Below are positions 6,723-14,255 of a stretch of 21,397 nt of DNA, piece by piece. Origin of the DNA: CAZMMV01 sp964567475. Its GTDB lineage: Bacteria > Bacillota > Clostridia > Tissierellales > Tissierellaceae. Position 1 is the first letter of the stretch, and each line of letters begins with the position of its first letter. The position numbers and the translations under genes were made by a program. The notes beneath the pieces were generated by a model that saw only the letters and a list, made by a program, of their open reading frames with translations, did no database searches and had not been told where the DNA came from. The DNA is taken from the NCBI GenBank assembly GCA_964567475.1, contig CAZMMV010000023.1:1-21397 (forward strand), given 5' to 3'.

Positions 6723-8921
6723 TTGGCTAAGAAGAAGGGTTCTTCAAAAATAAAGAAAGGTAAAAAGAAAAAAGATAATATATATAATCAAGAAATTATA
6801 GGTATTTGTATATCATTACTTGGATTAATTATAGCTATAAGCTTGTTTGATTTCAATATGGGAATAGTGGGTTTAATATTTAAAAACAGTTCTTTTTTTT
6901 TAATGGGGTTTGGTGCTTATTTACTTCCTATTATTTTAATTACAATAGGGATGATTCTTATTATAGGAAAATTTAAAAAAAGAGAAAAGAAAATTAGTAT
7001 TTATATATCATTAATATTTTTAAGTTTTTTAATTATACTTGATAGTGTAAATTCTTTAGATTATAAATTTTTACATAGGATTCAAAGCTCTGTAGAATTA
7101 GGATTAATGGGAAAAGGTGGAGGAGTTATAGGTAGTTTGTTTGGATTTTTCTTTTACCATTTATTTGGTTCTATTGGAACATATTTAATACTTTCTTTTA
7201 TTATAGTAATTAACATTTTATTAATTACAGATATAAAAATTAAAGAGTTAATAAACTTAGTTAAAGAAGAATTTTTAAATAAGGAAAAATATAAAAGTAA
7301 ATCTGAAAATATTAAGGAGCCATTAAATGAAAATATAAACAATATAAAATCTAAAGAGTTTAAACAAGAAGATATAAAGATCTTGGATTATAGAAAACCT
7401 GAAGTTGTAGATTCTGTTAAAACTTCAAATACTAAAAAAGAGGCTAAAAATGAAGTTGAAAATATTGATGATGAAATAAAAAGCAAAACAAGTTTATATA
7501 AATACAATATACCTTCACTTTCTTTACTTAATGATCCTAATAATGATGATAATATAGAAGATGAAGATCAAGTAAGAAATAATGCAAATATCATAAAAGA
7601 AACAATGAAGAATTTTGGCATAGATGCACAATTAGTTCAAGTTAACAAAGGTCCTACTATAACTTGCTATGAATTAAAACCTGCGCCAGGCATTAAACTT
7701 AGTAAAATTGTTTCATTATCAGATAACATAGCTTTAAGCTTAGCTTCTTCTGATATTAGGATAGAAGCACCTATACCTGGTAAATCTGCAGTAGGTATAG
7801 AAGTTCCAAATAAAATTAAAGGTAATGTTTTATTAAAAGAAATTATATTATCTAAAGCATATAAAGATATAGAGTCCAAGATACCACTAGCCCTAGGTAA
7901 AGATGTGTCTGGAGAGGTAATAGTATCTACAATTGATAAAATGCCTCATTTATTAATTGCTGGAGCAACTGGATCAGGAAAATCTGTTTGTATCAATACT
8001 ATAATTATGAATATTATATATAAATCTTCTCCTGAAGAAGTAAAACTATTATTAATAGATCCAAAAGTGGTCGAACTTAATGTTTATAATGGTATACCAC
8101 ATTTATTGATACCAGTTGTAACTGATGCGAAAAAAGCTTCTTTTGCTCTTAATTGGGCTGTAGGAGAAATGGAGAAAAGATATAAAACATTTGCTGAGAA
8201 CAATGTAAGAGATATAAGTTCATACAATGAAAAGTTCAAAGATGATAAAGACAATAAGTTTCCTATGATTGTTATAATAATTGATGAATTAGCTGATTTA
8301 ATGATGGTAGCTGCACAAGAAATAGAAGAATATATATGTAGATTAGCACAAATGGCAAGGGCAGCAGGTATGTATCTAATAGTGGCAACGCAAAGGCCTT
8401 CTGTAGATGTTATTACAGGAACTATAAAGGCTAATATACCATCTAGGATTTCATTTGCAGTATCTTCTAATACAGATTCTAGAACTATATTAGACATGGG
8501 AGGAGCAGAAAAACTTTTAGGTAAAGGAGATATGCTTTTTTATCCTTCTTTTTATTCTAAACCTAAAAGGATTCAAGGAGCATTTATATCTGATAAAGAA
8601 GTAGAAAATATAGTAAATTCTTTAAAAGAAGACTATATTACTGAATATGATAAAAAAGCCATAGAAACTATTGAGAAAAATAAAGATATGAATATTGAAA
8701 ATAGTGATGAATTGTTGCCAGATGCAGTGTCTTTAATTGTAGATGAGGGACAAGCATCTATATCTCAATTGCAAAGAAAACTAAGAATAGGGCATGCTAG
8801 GGCAGCTAGAATTATAGATGAACTAGAAGAAAAGGGAGTAGTGGGTGGTTATGAAGGTAGTAAACCAAGAAAAGTTTTAATAACAAAAGAAGATTTAAAA
8901 TTATCATCAGAGGAGGAGTAA
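6723..8921 (+). CDS. ftsK: DNA translocase FtsK/SpoIIIE
   Basis: This membrane-anchored ATPase pumps chromosomal DNA through the division or sporulation septum. The N-terminus is lysine-rich, then hydrophobic segments lie near residues 25-42, 57-81, 91-107 and 133-170, which is the usual four-helix septal anchor. A charged linker of about 100 residues follows, then the RecA-like motor with Walker A GATGSGKS (414-421) and Walker B MIVIIIDE ending at Asp521-Glu522. The C-terminal winged-helix gamma domain (about 665-730; QLQRKLRIGHARAARIIDELEEKG) reads polar DNA motifs. A GTG at 6714 lies inside the ribosome binding site GGAGTGAG (6711-6718), so the TTG at 6723 is preferred, giving 732 residues. 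A sporulating organism would use it as SpoIIIE, but sequence alone does not separate the two roles. It is four bases from a ribosome-binding-site-coupled rimO. Confidence 0.95.
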   Translation: MAKKKGSSKIKKGKKKKDNIYNQEIIGICISLLGLIIAISLFDFNMGIVGLIFKNSSFFLMGFGAYLLPIILITIGMILIIGKFKKREKKISIYISLIFLSFLIILDSVNSLDYKFLHRIQSSVELGLMGKGGGVIGSLFGFFFYHLFGSIGTYLILSFIIVINILLITDIKIKELINLVKEEFLNKEKYKSKSENIKEPLNENINNIKSKEFKQEDIKILDYRKPEVVDSVKTSNTKKEAKNEVENIDDEIKSKTSLYKYNIPSLSLLNDPNNDDNIEDEDQVRNNANIIKETMKNFGIDAQLVQVNKGPTITCYELKPAPGIKLSKIVSLSDNIALSLASSDIRIEAPIPGKSAVGIEVPNKIKGNVLLKEIILSKAYKDIESKIPLALGKDVSGEVIVSTIDKMPHLLIAGATGSGKSVCINTIIMNIIYKSSPEEVKLLLIDPKVVELNVYNGIPHLLIPVVTDAKKASFALNWAVGEMEKRYKTFAENNVRDISSYNEKFKDDKDNKFPMIVIIIDELADLMMVAAQEIEEYICRLAQMARAAGMYLIVATQRPSVDVITGTIKANIPSRISFAVSSNTDSRTILDMGGAEKLLGKGDMLFYPSFYSKPKRIQGAFISDKEVENIVNSLKEDYITEYDKKAIETIEKNKDMNIENSDELLPDAVSLIVDEGQASISQLQRKLRIGHARAARIIDELEEKGVVGGYEGSKPRKVLITKEDLKLSSEEE

Positions 8922-8922
8922 A

Positions 8923-10251
8923 ATGAGTTTAAGAAAGATTTATATAGTGACATTAGGATGTTCAAAAAATCAAATAGATTCTGAATTAATGACAAGTATA
9001 TTAAAGAATAATAATTATGGTATTGCTAATTTTTTAGAAGAAGCAGATATTATTATTGTGAATACATGTGGATTTATAGAAGCAGCAAAAGAGGAATCCA
9101 TTGATACTATATGGGAAATGACTAAATACAAAACTATGGGCAGTTGTAAATATTTAATATTAACTGGATGCTTAGCCCAACGTTATTCAAAAGAATTATT
9201 AGAAGAGATAGAGGAAATAGACGCTGTAATGGGTACTGGAAACATAAATAAGATTTCTTCTATAATAAAGGAATTAGATGATAAGAAAAGTAAGATTGAA
9301 AAGGTTGATAATATAGACCAATTATATTTAGAAGACGTAAAGAGAATTAGTTTTAATACGACAGAATATGTTAAAATTTCAGAGGGATGTGACAACTTTT
9401 GTACTTATTGTATTATCCCTAAGTTAAGAGGAAAACATAGAAGTAGGCCAATGGAAGATATAATAAGAGAAGTAGAATATTTAGCAAGTAATGGAGTTAA
9501 GGAAATTATTCTTATTGCTCAAAATACTAGTGATTATGGTATTGATTTATACGATGAATACTGTCTATATAAATTAATTGATAATCTAAATGATATTGAA
9601 GGTATAAGTTGGATAAGACTTCTATATCTTTATCCAGATAATTTTTCTAAGAAATTAATTAATTCAATAAAAAACAATGATAAGGTTGTAAAATATATCG
9701 ATATACCTCTGCAACATGTTAATAATAATGTCCTAAAATCAATGAATAGAAAAACAAATAAAGAAGATATTATCTCCCTTATTGAAAATTTAAGAAAAGA
9801 GATACCAGAGATTGTAATAAGAACTACTTTTATAGTAGGATTTCCTGGAGAAACTGAGGAAGAATTTCAAGAACTATGTGATTTTATATCTCAGGTTAAA
9901 TTTGAAAAACTAGGAGTCTTTACTTATTCTAAAGAAGAAGATACTCCTGCTTATGATTTACCTAATCATATATCAGAGGAAGTAAAGGAAGATAGACAAA
10001 AACGTATAATGGAAATACAACAAAATATTTCTGAAGAAATTATGATGGCTAAAGTAAATAAAACCTATCAAGTTTTAATAGAAGAAGATGATGGGCATAA
10101 TAACTATATAGGACGCTCATATATGGATAGCCCAGATATAGATGGAATTATATATATTAATTGTAATGAAAGTTTAAATATCGGAGATTTTGTAAAGGTT
10201 AATATTATTGATTATCTAGAATATGATTTGATAGGAGAGATTGTAAAATGA
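8923..10251 (+). CDS. rimO: Ribosomal protein S12 methylthiotransferase RimO
   Basis: RimO is a radical-SAM enzyme with two iron-sulfur clusters that methylthiolates a conserved aspartate of ribosomal protein S12. The 442-residue product has the N-terminal UPF0004 domain with Cys13 (TLGCSKNQ), Cys49 (VNTCGF) and Cys83 (LTGCLAQRY). The radical-SAM motif CDNFCTYC follows with Cys156, Cys160 and Cys163, and a C-terminal TRAM domain completes the protein. LGCSKNQIDSE and the SEGCDNFCTYCIIP context fit RimO rather than MiaB. It starts one base after the ftsK stop, with GAGGAGGAG as ribosome binding site inside the end of ftsK, and its stop overlaps the pgsA start (ATGA), so these genes are a translationally coupled operon. 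Confidence 0.95.
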   Translation: MSLRKIYIVTLGCSKNQIDSELMTSILKNNNYGIANFLEEADIIIVNTCGFIEAAKEESIDTIWEMTKYKTMGSCKYLILTGCLAQRYSKELLEEIEEIDAVMGTGNINKISSIIKELDDKKSKIEKVDNIDQLYLEDVKRISFNTTEYVKISEGCDNFCTYCIIPKLRGKHRSRPMEDIIREVEYLASNGVKEIILIAQNTSDYGIDLYDEYCLYKLIDNLNDIEGISWIRLLYLYPDNFSKKLINSIKNNDKVVKYIDIPLQHVNNNVLKSMNRKTNKEDIISLIENLRKEIPEIVIRTTFIVGFPGETEEEFQELCDFISQVKFEKLGVFTYSKEEDTPAYDLPNHISEEVKEDRQKRIMEIQQNISEEIMMAKVNKTYQVLIEEDDGHNNYIGRSYMDSPDIDGIIYINCNESLNIGDFVKVNIIDYLEYDLIGEIVK

Positions 10252-10793
10252 ATTTAGCTAATAAGATTACTATATTTAGAGTATTTTTAGTACCATTATT
10301 TATGATAGCACTATATTCTAATATGGAGTATAGTACTATAATTGCGGCAATTATATTTATAATTGCTTCTTTAACAGATACTTTAGATGGTTATATTGCA
10401 AGAAGTCGAAATTTAGTTACTAATTTTGGAAAGTTTGCAGATCCTCTAGCTGATAAGATTTTAGTTTCTGCAGCTTTAATATCTTTATCTGATTTAGGAA
10501 AAATACCAGGATGGGTTGTTGTTGTAATAATTGCTAGAGAATTTACTATAACTGGATTTAGAACAATTGCTGTATCTGAGGGAATTACAATAGCAGCATC
10601 TTCTTTAGGTAAAATAAAAACTATAACTCAATTAATAGCTATAATATTTTTATTACTTAATAATTATCCTTTTAATTTAATTAATTTTCCCTTTGATATG
10701 ATTATGTTATATATTTCATTATTTTTTACAGTTATATCTGGGTTTGATTATCTATATAAGAACAAATCAGTATTATTTTCAGGAGATAAATAA
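10248..10793 (+). CDS. pgsA: CDP-diacylglycerol-glycerol-3-phosphate 3-phosphatidyltransferase PgsA
   Basis: PgsA makes phosphatidylglycerol phosphate, the committed step to phosphatidylglycerol and cardiolipin, in the cytoplasmic membrane. The 181-residue protein carries the CDP-alcohol phosphotransferase signature across TDTLDGYIARSR and NFGKFADPLADK, with all expected Asp, Gly and Arg positions. It is strongly hydrophobic, with about five membrane segments, and begins MNLANKITIFRVFLVPLF, a typical PgsA N-terminus. The ATG overlaps the rimO stop, and the ribosome binding site AGGAGAG lies in the end of rimO. The gene order rimO-pgsA-cinA-recA is common in Clostridia. Confidence 0.95.
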   Translation: MNLANKITIFRVFLVPLFMIALYSNMEYSTIIAAIIFIIASLTDTLDGYIARSRNLVTNFGKFADPLADKILVSAALISLSDLGKIPGWVVVVIIAREFTITGFRTIAVSEGITIAASSLGKIKTITQLIAIIFLLLNNYPFNLINFPFDMIMLYISLFFTVISGFDYLYKNKSVLFSGDK

Positions 10794-10810
10794 GAAAAGG
10801 GTGGTTATAA

Positions 10811-12049
10811 ATGATAACAGCAGAAATTATATCAGTGGGATCAGAAATAACTTCAGGAAGTACATTAAATACAAATAGTAAATTTATAGCTAATATGTTA
10901 TTAGAAATTGGTATAGAGCCTCTATATCATACATCAGTTGATGATGATGAAAAGAGACTTGAAAATATCATAAATACCGCTATAAAAAGAGTGGATCTAA
11001 TTATTACTACTGGGGGTTTAGGGCCAACAGAAGATGATTTAACTAAAGAAGTTATTGCAAAGGCATTTGATTTGAAACTTATACCGGATAAAAATATGGA
11101 AGATACAATAAAGTCTATATTTGATAATTCATCTAGTATAATGACTAAAAATAATATAAAGCAATCATTTAAAATAGAAACAAGTGAGTTTTTGCTAAAC
11201 TCTGTAGGTACTGCACCAGGTATATTTTTATCTAGAAATGGAAAGAAAATAATATTATTGCCAGGTCCTCCTAATGAAATGAAGCCTATGTTTTTAAATG
11301 AAGTACTACCATTACTATCTGGAGAAGATTATATTATAAGTAAATCTATAAATATTACAGATATAGGGGAATCTAATGTTGAGATGCAATTAAAAGATCT
11401 TTTACAATATGATCCTAATATAAAGATTGCCACTTATGCAAGGGAAACAGAAGTAGAGATAAAGATAATTGGTCAGTCTACCGGTGAAATAAAAGAACTT
11501 ATAAAGCTTAAGAAAAATATAGGAAATTTAATCTCTATTATTGAAGATAGATTTAAAGAAAATATATATGGTTATGATAATACTCCTATAGAAAATATAG
11601 TTTTTAATTTGCTTAAGAGCTTGAATTATAAAATTGGTTTTTGTGAATCATGTACAGGAGGCTTATTAAGTGGCAAGTTTTCTAGGATACCAGGGGTTTC
11701 AGAAGTTTTTGATCGTGGAATAATTACTTATAGTAATCAAGCAAAAGTAGAAGAGTTAGGAGTAAGCAATATTACATTAGATCAATTTAGTGCTGTAAGC
11801 AAACAAACAGCTATAGAAATGGCTTTAGGCTTATTAAATAAGGCTAATTTGGATATAGTAGTATCTACTACTGGCTATGCAGGTCCAAATTCAGATGATG
11901 ATAATTTGTCTGTGGGTTTGGTGTATATATGCATAGCAGATAGAAATAATACCAAAGTGATAGAGTGTAAGTTTAATGGAAAAAGAAGAAATATTCAAAA
12001 TAAAGCTGTTACAAAATGCTTTTATGAATTAAAGAAATTTTTGACATAA
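10811..12049 (+). CDS. cinA: CinA: competence/damage-inducible protein, probable nicotinamide-nucleotide amidase
   Basis: The 412-residue protein has the two standard CinA domains. The N-terminal MoCF/COG1058 domain (about 1-170) shows ISVGSEITSGSTLNTNS and TGGLGPTEDDLTKE. The C-terminal domain (about 255-412) shows GFCESCTGGLLSGKFSRIPG and STTGYAGPNSDD. The C-terminal domain is known in other bacteria to deamidate nicotinamide mononucleotide; the N-terminal domain acts on ADP-ribose or related pyrophosphates. The gene name comes from its cotranscription with recA in naturally competent bacteria. Here about 93 bases and a LexA operator separate it from recA, so recA has at least some independent control. 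It follows pgsA by 17 bases with an AAAGGGTGG ribosome binding site. Confidence 0.93.
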   Translation: MITAEIISVGSEITSGSTLNTNSKFIANMLLEIGIEPLYHTSVDDDEKRLENIINTAIKRVDLIITTGGLGPTEDDLTKEVIAKAFDLKLIPDKNMEDTIKSIFDNSSSIMTKNNIKQSFKIETSEFLLNSVGTAPGIFLSRNGKKIILLPGPPNEMKPMFLNEVLPLLSGEDYIISKSINITDIGESNVEMQLKDLLQYDPNIKIATYARETEVEIKIIGQSTGEIKELIKLKKNIGNLISIIEDRFKENIYGYDNTPIENIVFNLLKSLNYKIGFCESCTGGLLSGKFSRIPGVSEVFDRGIITYSNQAKVEELGVSNITLDQFSAVSKQTAIEMALGLLNKANLDIVVSTTGYAGPNSDDDNLSVGLVYICIADRNNTKVIECKFNGKRRNIQNKAVTKCFYELKKFLT

Positions 12050-12088
12050 TTTGATTGACTTAATGTATTAAATATTATAACATATAAC
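12041..12088 (+). promoter_or_regulatory. Probable recA promoter region
   Basis: TTGACA (12041-12046, at the end of cinA), TTGATT (12051-12056) and TTGACT (12055-12060) are possible -35 elements. TATTAT (12073-12078), TATAAC (12076-12081) and TATAAC (12083-12088) are possible -10 elements. TTGATT with TATTAT gives a 16-base spacer. Several registers are possible, so the exact promoter is not fixed, but the cluster directly upstream of the LexA site is consistent with a damage-inducible promoter. Confidence 0.5.
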
Positions 12089-12090
12089 TA

Positions 12091-12102
12091 GAACTAGAGT
12101 TC
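12091..12102. promoter_or_regulatory. LexA operator (SOS box) of recA
   Basis: GAACTAGAGTTC matches the Firmicute SOS consensus GAAC-N4-GTTC exactly and continues as GTTCG, as in the longer consensus. It lies between the -10 candidates and the recA ribosome binding site, where bound LexA would block transcription initiation or early elongation. Confidence 0.85.
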
Positions 12103-12110
12103 GAAAGAGA

Positions 12111-12142
12111 AAGGGGTGACTCCAGTTTACAACTGGAATAAT
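12111..12142 (+). promoter_or_regulatory. recA ribosome binding site separated from ATG by a hairpin
   Basis: The only good ribosome binding site is AAGGGGTGA (12111-12119), but the family-supported ATG lies at 12143, 23 bases further on. Between them TCCAGTT (12121-12127) pairs perfectly with AACTGGA (12131-12137) around the three-base loop TAC. If folded, only six unpaired bases remain between ribosome binding site and ATG, a normal spacing. The GTG at 12116 is inside the ribosome binding site and is a poor start. Confidence 0.7.
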
Positions 12143-13228
12143 ATGGCTGAAAGAAATGATATAACTGAAAAAAGCGAAAAAAATAAAGCCTTAGATTTGG
12201 CTATAAGTCAAATAGAGAAACAATTTGGTAAAGGCTCTATAATGCGATTAGGAGAAGGAGCCAAGCTAGATTTAGAAGTAATACCAACTGGTTCTTTAGA
12301 TCTTGATATTGCATTAGGAGTTGGTGGTATTCCTAGGGGAAGAGTTATTGAAATATACGGTCCAGAATCATCAGGTAAAACAACAGTTGCTCTTCATATG
12401 ATTGCTGAAGCTCAAAAATTAGGGGGAATAGCAGCTTTTATCGATGCTGAACATGCTTTAGATCCTGGATATGCAAGAAATTTAGGTGTTGATATTGAAA
12501 ACCTTGTAATTTCACAACCTGATACGGGTGAACAAGGTCTAGAAATTGCGGAATCTTTGGTTAGGAGTGGAGCAGTTGATATTGTTGTTGTAGACTCTGT
12601 AGCGGCTCTTGTACCCAAAGCTGAAATAGAAGGGGAAATGGGAGACAGTCATATGGGACTTCAAGCTAGATTGATGTCTCAAGCCCTAAGGAAGCTTTCT
12701 GGCTCAATCAATAAGTCAATGAGTACAGTTATTTTTATAAATCAACTTAGAGAAAAAATAGGAGTTATGTTTGGTAGTCCTGAAACTACTACAGGGGGAA
12801 GAGCCCTGAAGTTTTATGCTAGTATAAGACTAGATATCAGAAGAATTGAGACTATTAAACAAGGCGATGATATGCTAGGAAATAGAACTAGGGTTAAAGT
12901 TGTAAAAAACAAAGTAGCTCCACCGTTTAAAAAAGCTGAATTTGATATAATGTACGGAAAAGGTATATCTAAAGAAGGAAATATTTTAGATACTGGCGTT
13001 AGTGCAGAGATTGTAGATAAGGCTGGTTCTTGGTATAGTTATGGTGAACATAGACTGGGACAGGGAAGAGAAAATTCAAAAGATTTTTTAAGAGATAATC
13101 CTGATATAATGGCAGAGATAGAACATAAAGTTCGTGTAAAGTATAATTTGATAAAAGAAAAAGATGTACCTGAAGAGGTTGCTAAAGATAATAAAAAGAA
13201 AGAAAAAGAAAAAGAGAAAGAAAAATAA
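12143..13228 (+). CDS. recA: Recombinase RecA
   Basis: RecA forms ATP-dependent filaments on single-stranded DNA, drives strand exchange and triggers LexA self-cleavage. The 361-residue product starting MAERNDITEK has ALDLAISQIEKQFGKGSIMRLG, Walker A GPESSGKT (73-80), VVVDSVAALVPKAE and the loop region REKIGVMFGSPETTTGGRALKF, all typical. The frame is open from a GTG at 12116, but that codon overlaps the ribosome binding site and the extra nine residues match nothing in the family. The C-terminal tail is a run of Lys and Glu encoded by an almost pure purine tract (about 13191-13227), longer in charge pattern than usual. A LexA operator controls the promoter and a strong palindrome terminates the transcript. 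No recX gene follows; a nuclease cassette takes that place. Confidence 0.98.
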   Translation: MAERNDITEKSEKNKALDLAISQIEKQFGKGSIMRLGEGAKLDLEVIPTGSLDLDIALGVGGIPRGRVIEIYGPESSGKTTVALHMIAEAQKLGGIAAFIDAEHALDPGYARNLGVDIENLVISQPDTGEQGLEIAESLVRSGAVDIVVVDSVAALVPKAEIEGEMGDSHMGLQARLMSQALRKLSGSINKSMSTVIFINQLREKIGVMFGSPETTTGGRALKFYASIRLDIRRIETIKQGDDMLGNRTRVKVVKNKVAPPFKKAEFDIMYGKGISKEGNILDTGVSAEIVDKAGSWYSYGEHRLGQGRENSKDFLRDNPDIMAEIEHKVRVKYNLIKEKDVPEEVAKDNKKKEKEKEKEK

Positions 13229-13230
13229 TA

Positions 13231-13265
13231 AACAAAACCTCCTTTAAAGGAGGTTTTGTTTTTGA
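13231..13265 (+). terminator. recA terminator: 30-bp perfect palindrome
   Basis: AACAAAACCTCCTTT (13231-13245) is exactly complementary to 13246-13260, followed by TTTG. It begins two bases after the recA stop and should terminate most recA transcripts. The right arm contains AAAGGAGG and the left arm ACCTCC, which could also pair with the GAGGTGA ribosome binding site (13264-13270) of the next gene. The structure may therefore limit both transcription and translation of the downstream cassette. Confidence 0.88.
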
Positions 13266-13274
13266 GGTGATATT

Positions 13275-14255
13275 TTGAAGTTACTTTATTTTACAGATAC
13301 CCATATTAGAGGGAATAATCCAAGAAATAGAAAGGATTCGTTTATAGACACCATAGAAAAAAAGTTAATAGAAATTACTAATTTGGTAAATGAATATGAT
13401 GTTGATTTTGTATTACATGGTGGAGATTTGTTTGATAGACCTGATGTGTCTATTGCTATTGTTAGTAGGTTTTCTAAAATATTATCTAGAATTAAAGTTC
13501 CTTTGTATTTAATTAGTGGCAATCATGATGTATATGGACACAATCCTGATACTATAAATAGGACAATGCTAGGATTATTAGATGTTTTAGGATTAATTAA
13601 AGTTATTAATGGTAAAAAAGTAATTCTTGAAAAAGAAGGTATAAAAGTTGAGTTATCAGGTCAGCCCTATATATATGATATTGATAAGAAAGAAAATATA
13701 GATTATTATTTATTAAAGGAAAAAAATCCTAATGTAGACTACAGTATTCATATGATTCATGGTATGCTATTAGAGAGACCTTTTATTAAAGGTATTCCTT
13801 ATACGCTTGTAGATGATATTAAAGAAACAGCTGCAGATATAACTTTATCTGGCCACTATCATAGTGGATTTAAAACCATAGAAATTGATGGAAAATATTT
13901 TATTAATCCAGGAAGTATGATAAGAATTACAAATAGTCTTAGAGAAATAGAAAGAAAGCCTAGGGTAATATTAATTGATTTAAATGAAACTATTAATATC
14001 GAATCAATATTCTTAAAGAGTGCTTTACCTGGGGAGGAAGTATTAGATAGGAAAGAAATAGAAAATAGTTTGTTTAAGAATGAAAGAATGCTAGAATTCA
14101 AGCAAACTATTAATGCAGCTATGGATTATGAAAGAATAGATATCAATGAAGTACTAATGCAGGTATCCAATGCTGAGGGTGTAGAGGATGAAGTCATAAA
14201 AGAAGCACTTAGAAGAATTTCCATAGCTCAAATGGAATCTTTGAGAGGTGAGTAA
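13275..14255 (+). CDS. Mre11/SbcD-like metallophosphoesterase (putative DNA nuclease subunit)
   Basis: The 326-residue protein belongs to the calcineurin-like phosphoesterases and looks like the Mre11/SbcD branch. Metal-binding motifs appear in order: DTH (8-10), GDLFDRP (50-56), GNHD (82-85), IHG (161-163) and GHYHSG (193-198). The region after about residue 230 is charged and helical and may bind the ATPase partner. The start is TTG at 13275 after GAGGTGA, giving MKLLYFTDTH, the expected N-terminus. It ends directly against the ATG of the ATPase N-half gene with no gap, which points to a fixed partnership. No promoter is visible in the 46 bases after recA, so read-through from recA is likely. 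Function as a DNA end-processing nuclease is inferred from family and neighbours; it is smaller than typical SbcD. Confidence 0.85.
   Translation: MKLLYFTDTHIRGNNPRNRKDSFIDTIEKKLIEITNLVNEYDVDFVLHGGDLFDRPDVSIAIVSRFSKILSRIKVPLYLISGNHDVYGHNPDTINRTMLGLLDVLGLIKVINGKKVILEKEGIKVELSGQPYIYDIDKKENIDYYLLKEKNPNVDYSIHMIHGMLLERPFIKGIPYTLVDDIKETAADITLSGHYHSGFKTIEIDGKYFINPGSMIRITNSLREIERKPRVILIDLNETINIESIFLKSALPGEEVLDRKEIENSLFKNERMLEFKQTINAAMDYERIDINEVLMQVSNAEGVEDEVIKEALRRISIAQMESLRGE

Noticed and set aside
8084..8497. 137-residue reverse-strand frame inside ftsK
   Set aside because: It lies wholly across the conserved ATPase motor of ftsK and has no ribosome binding site or recognisable domain; the same holds for the other minus-strand frames.
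12116..12142. Nine-residue N-terminal extension of RecA from GTG
   Set aside because: The GTG is part of the ribosome binding site, and the extra residues are encoded by the hairpin sequence and match no RecA N-terminus.
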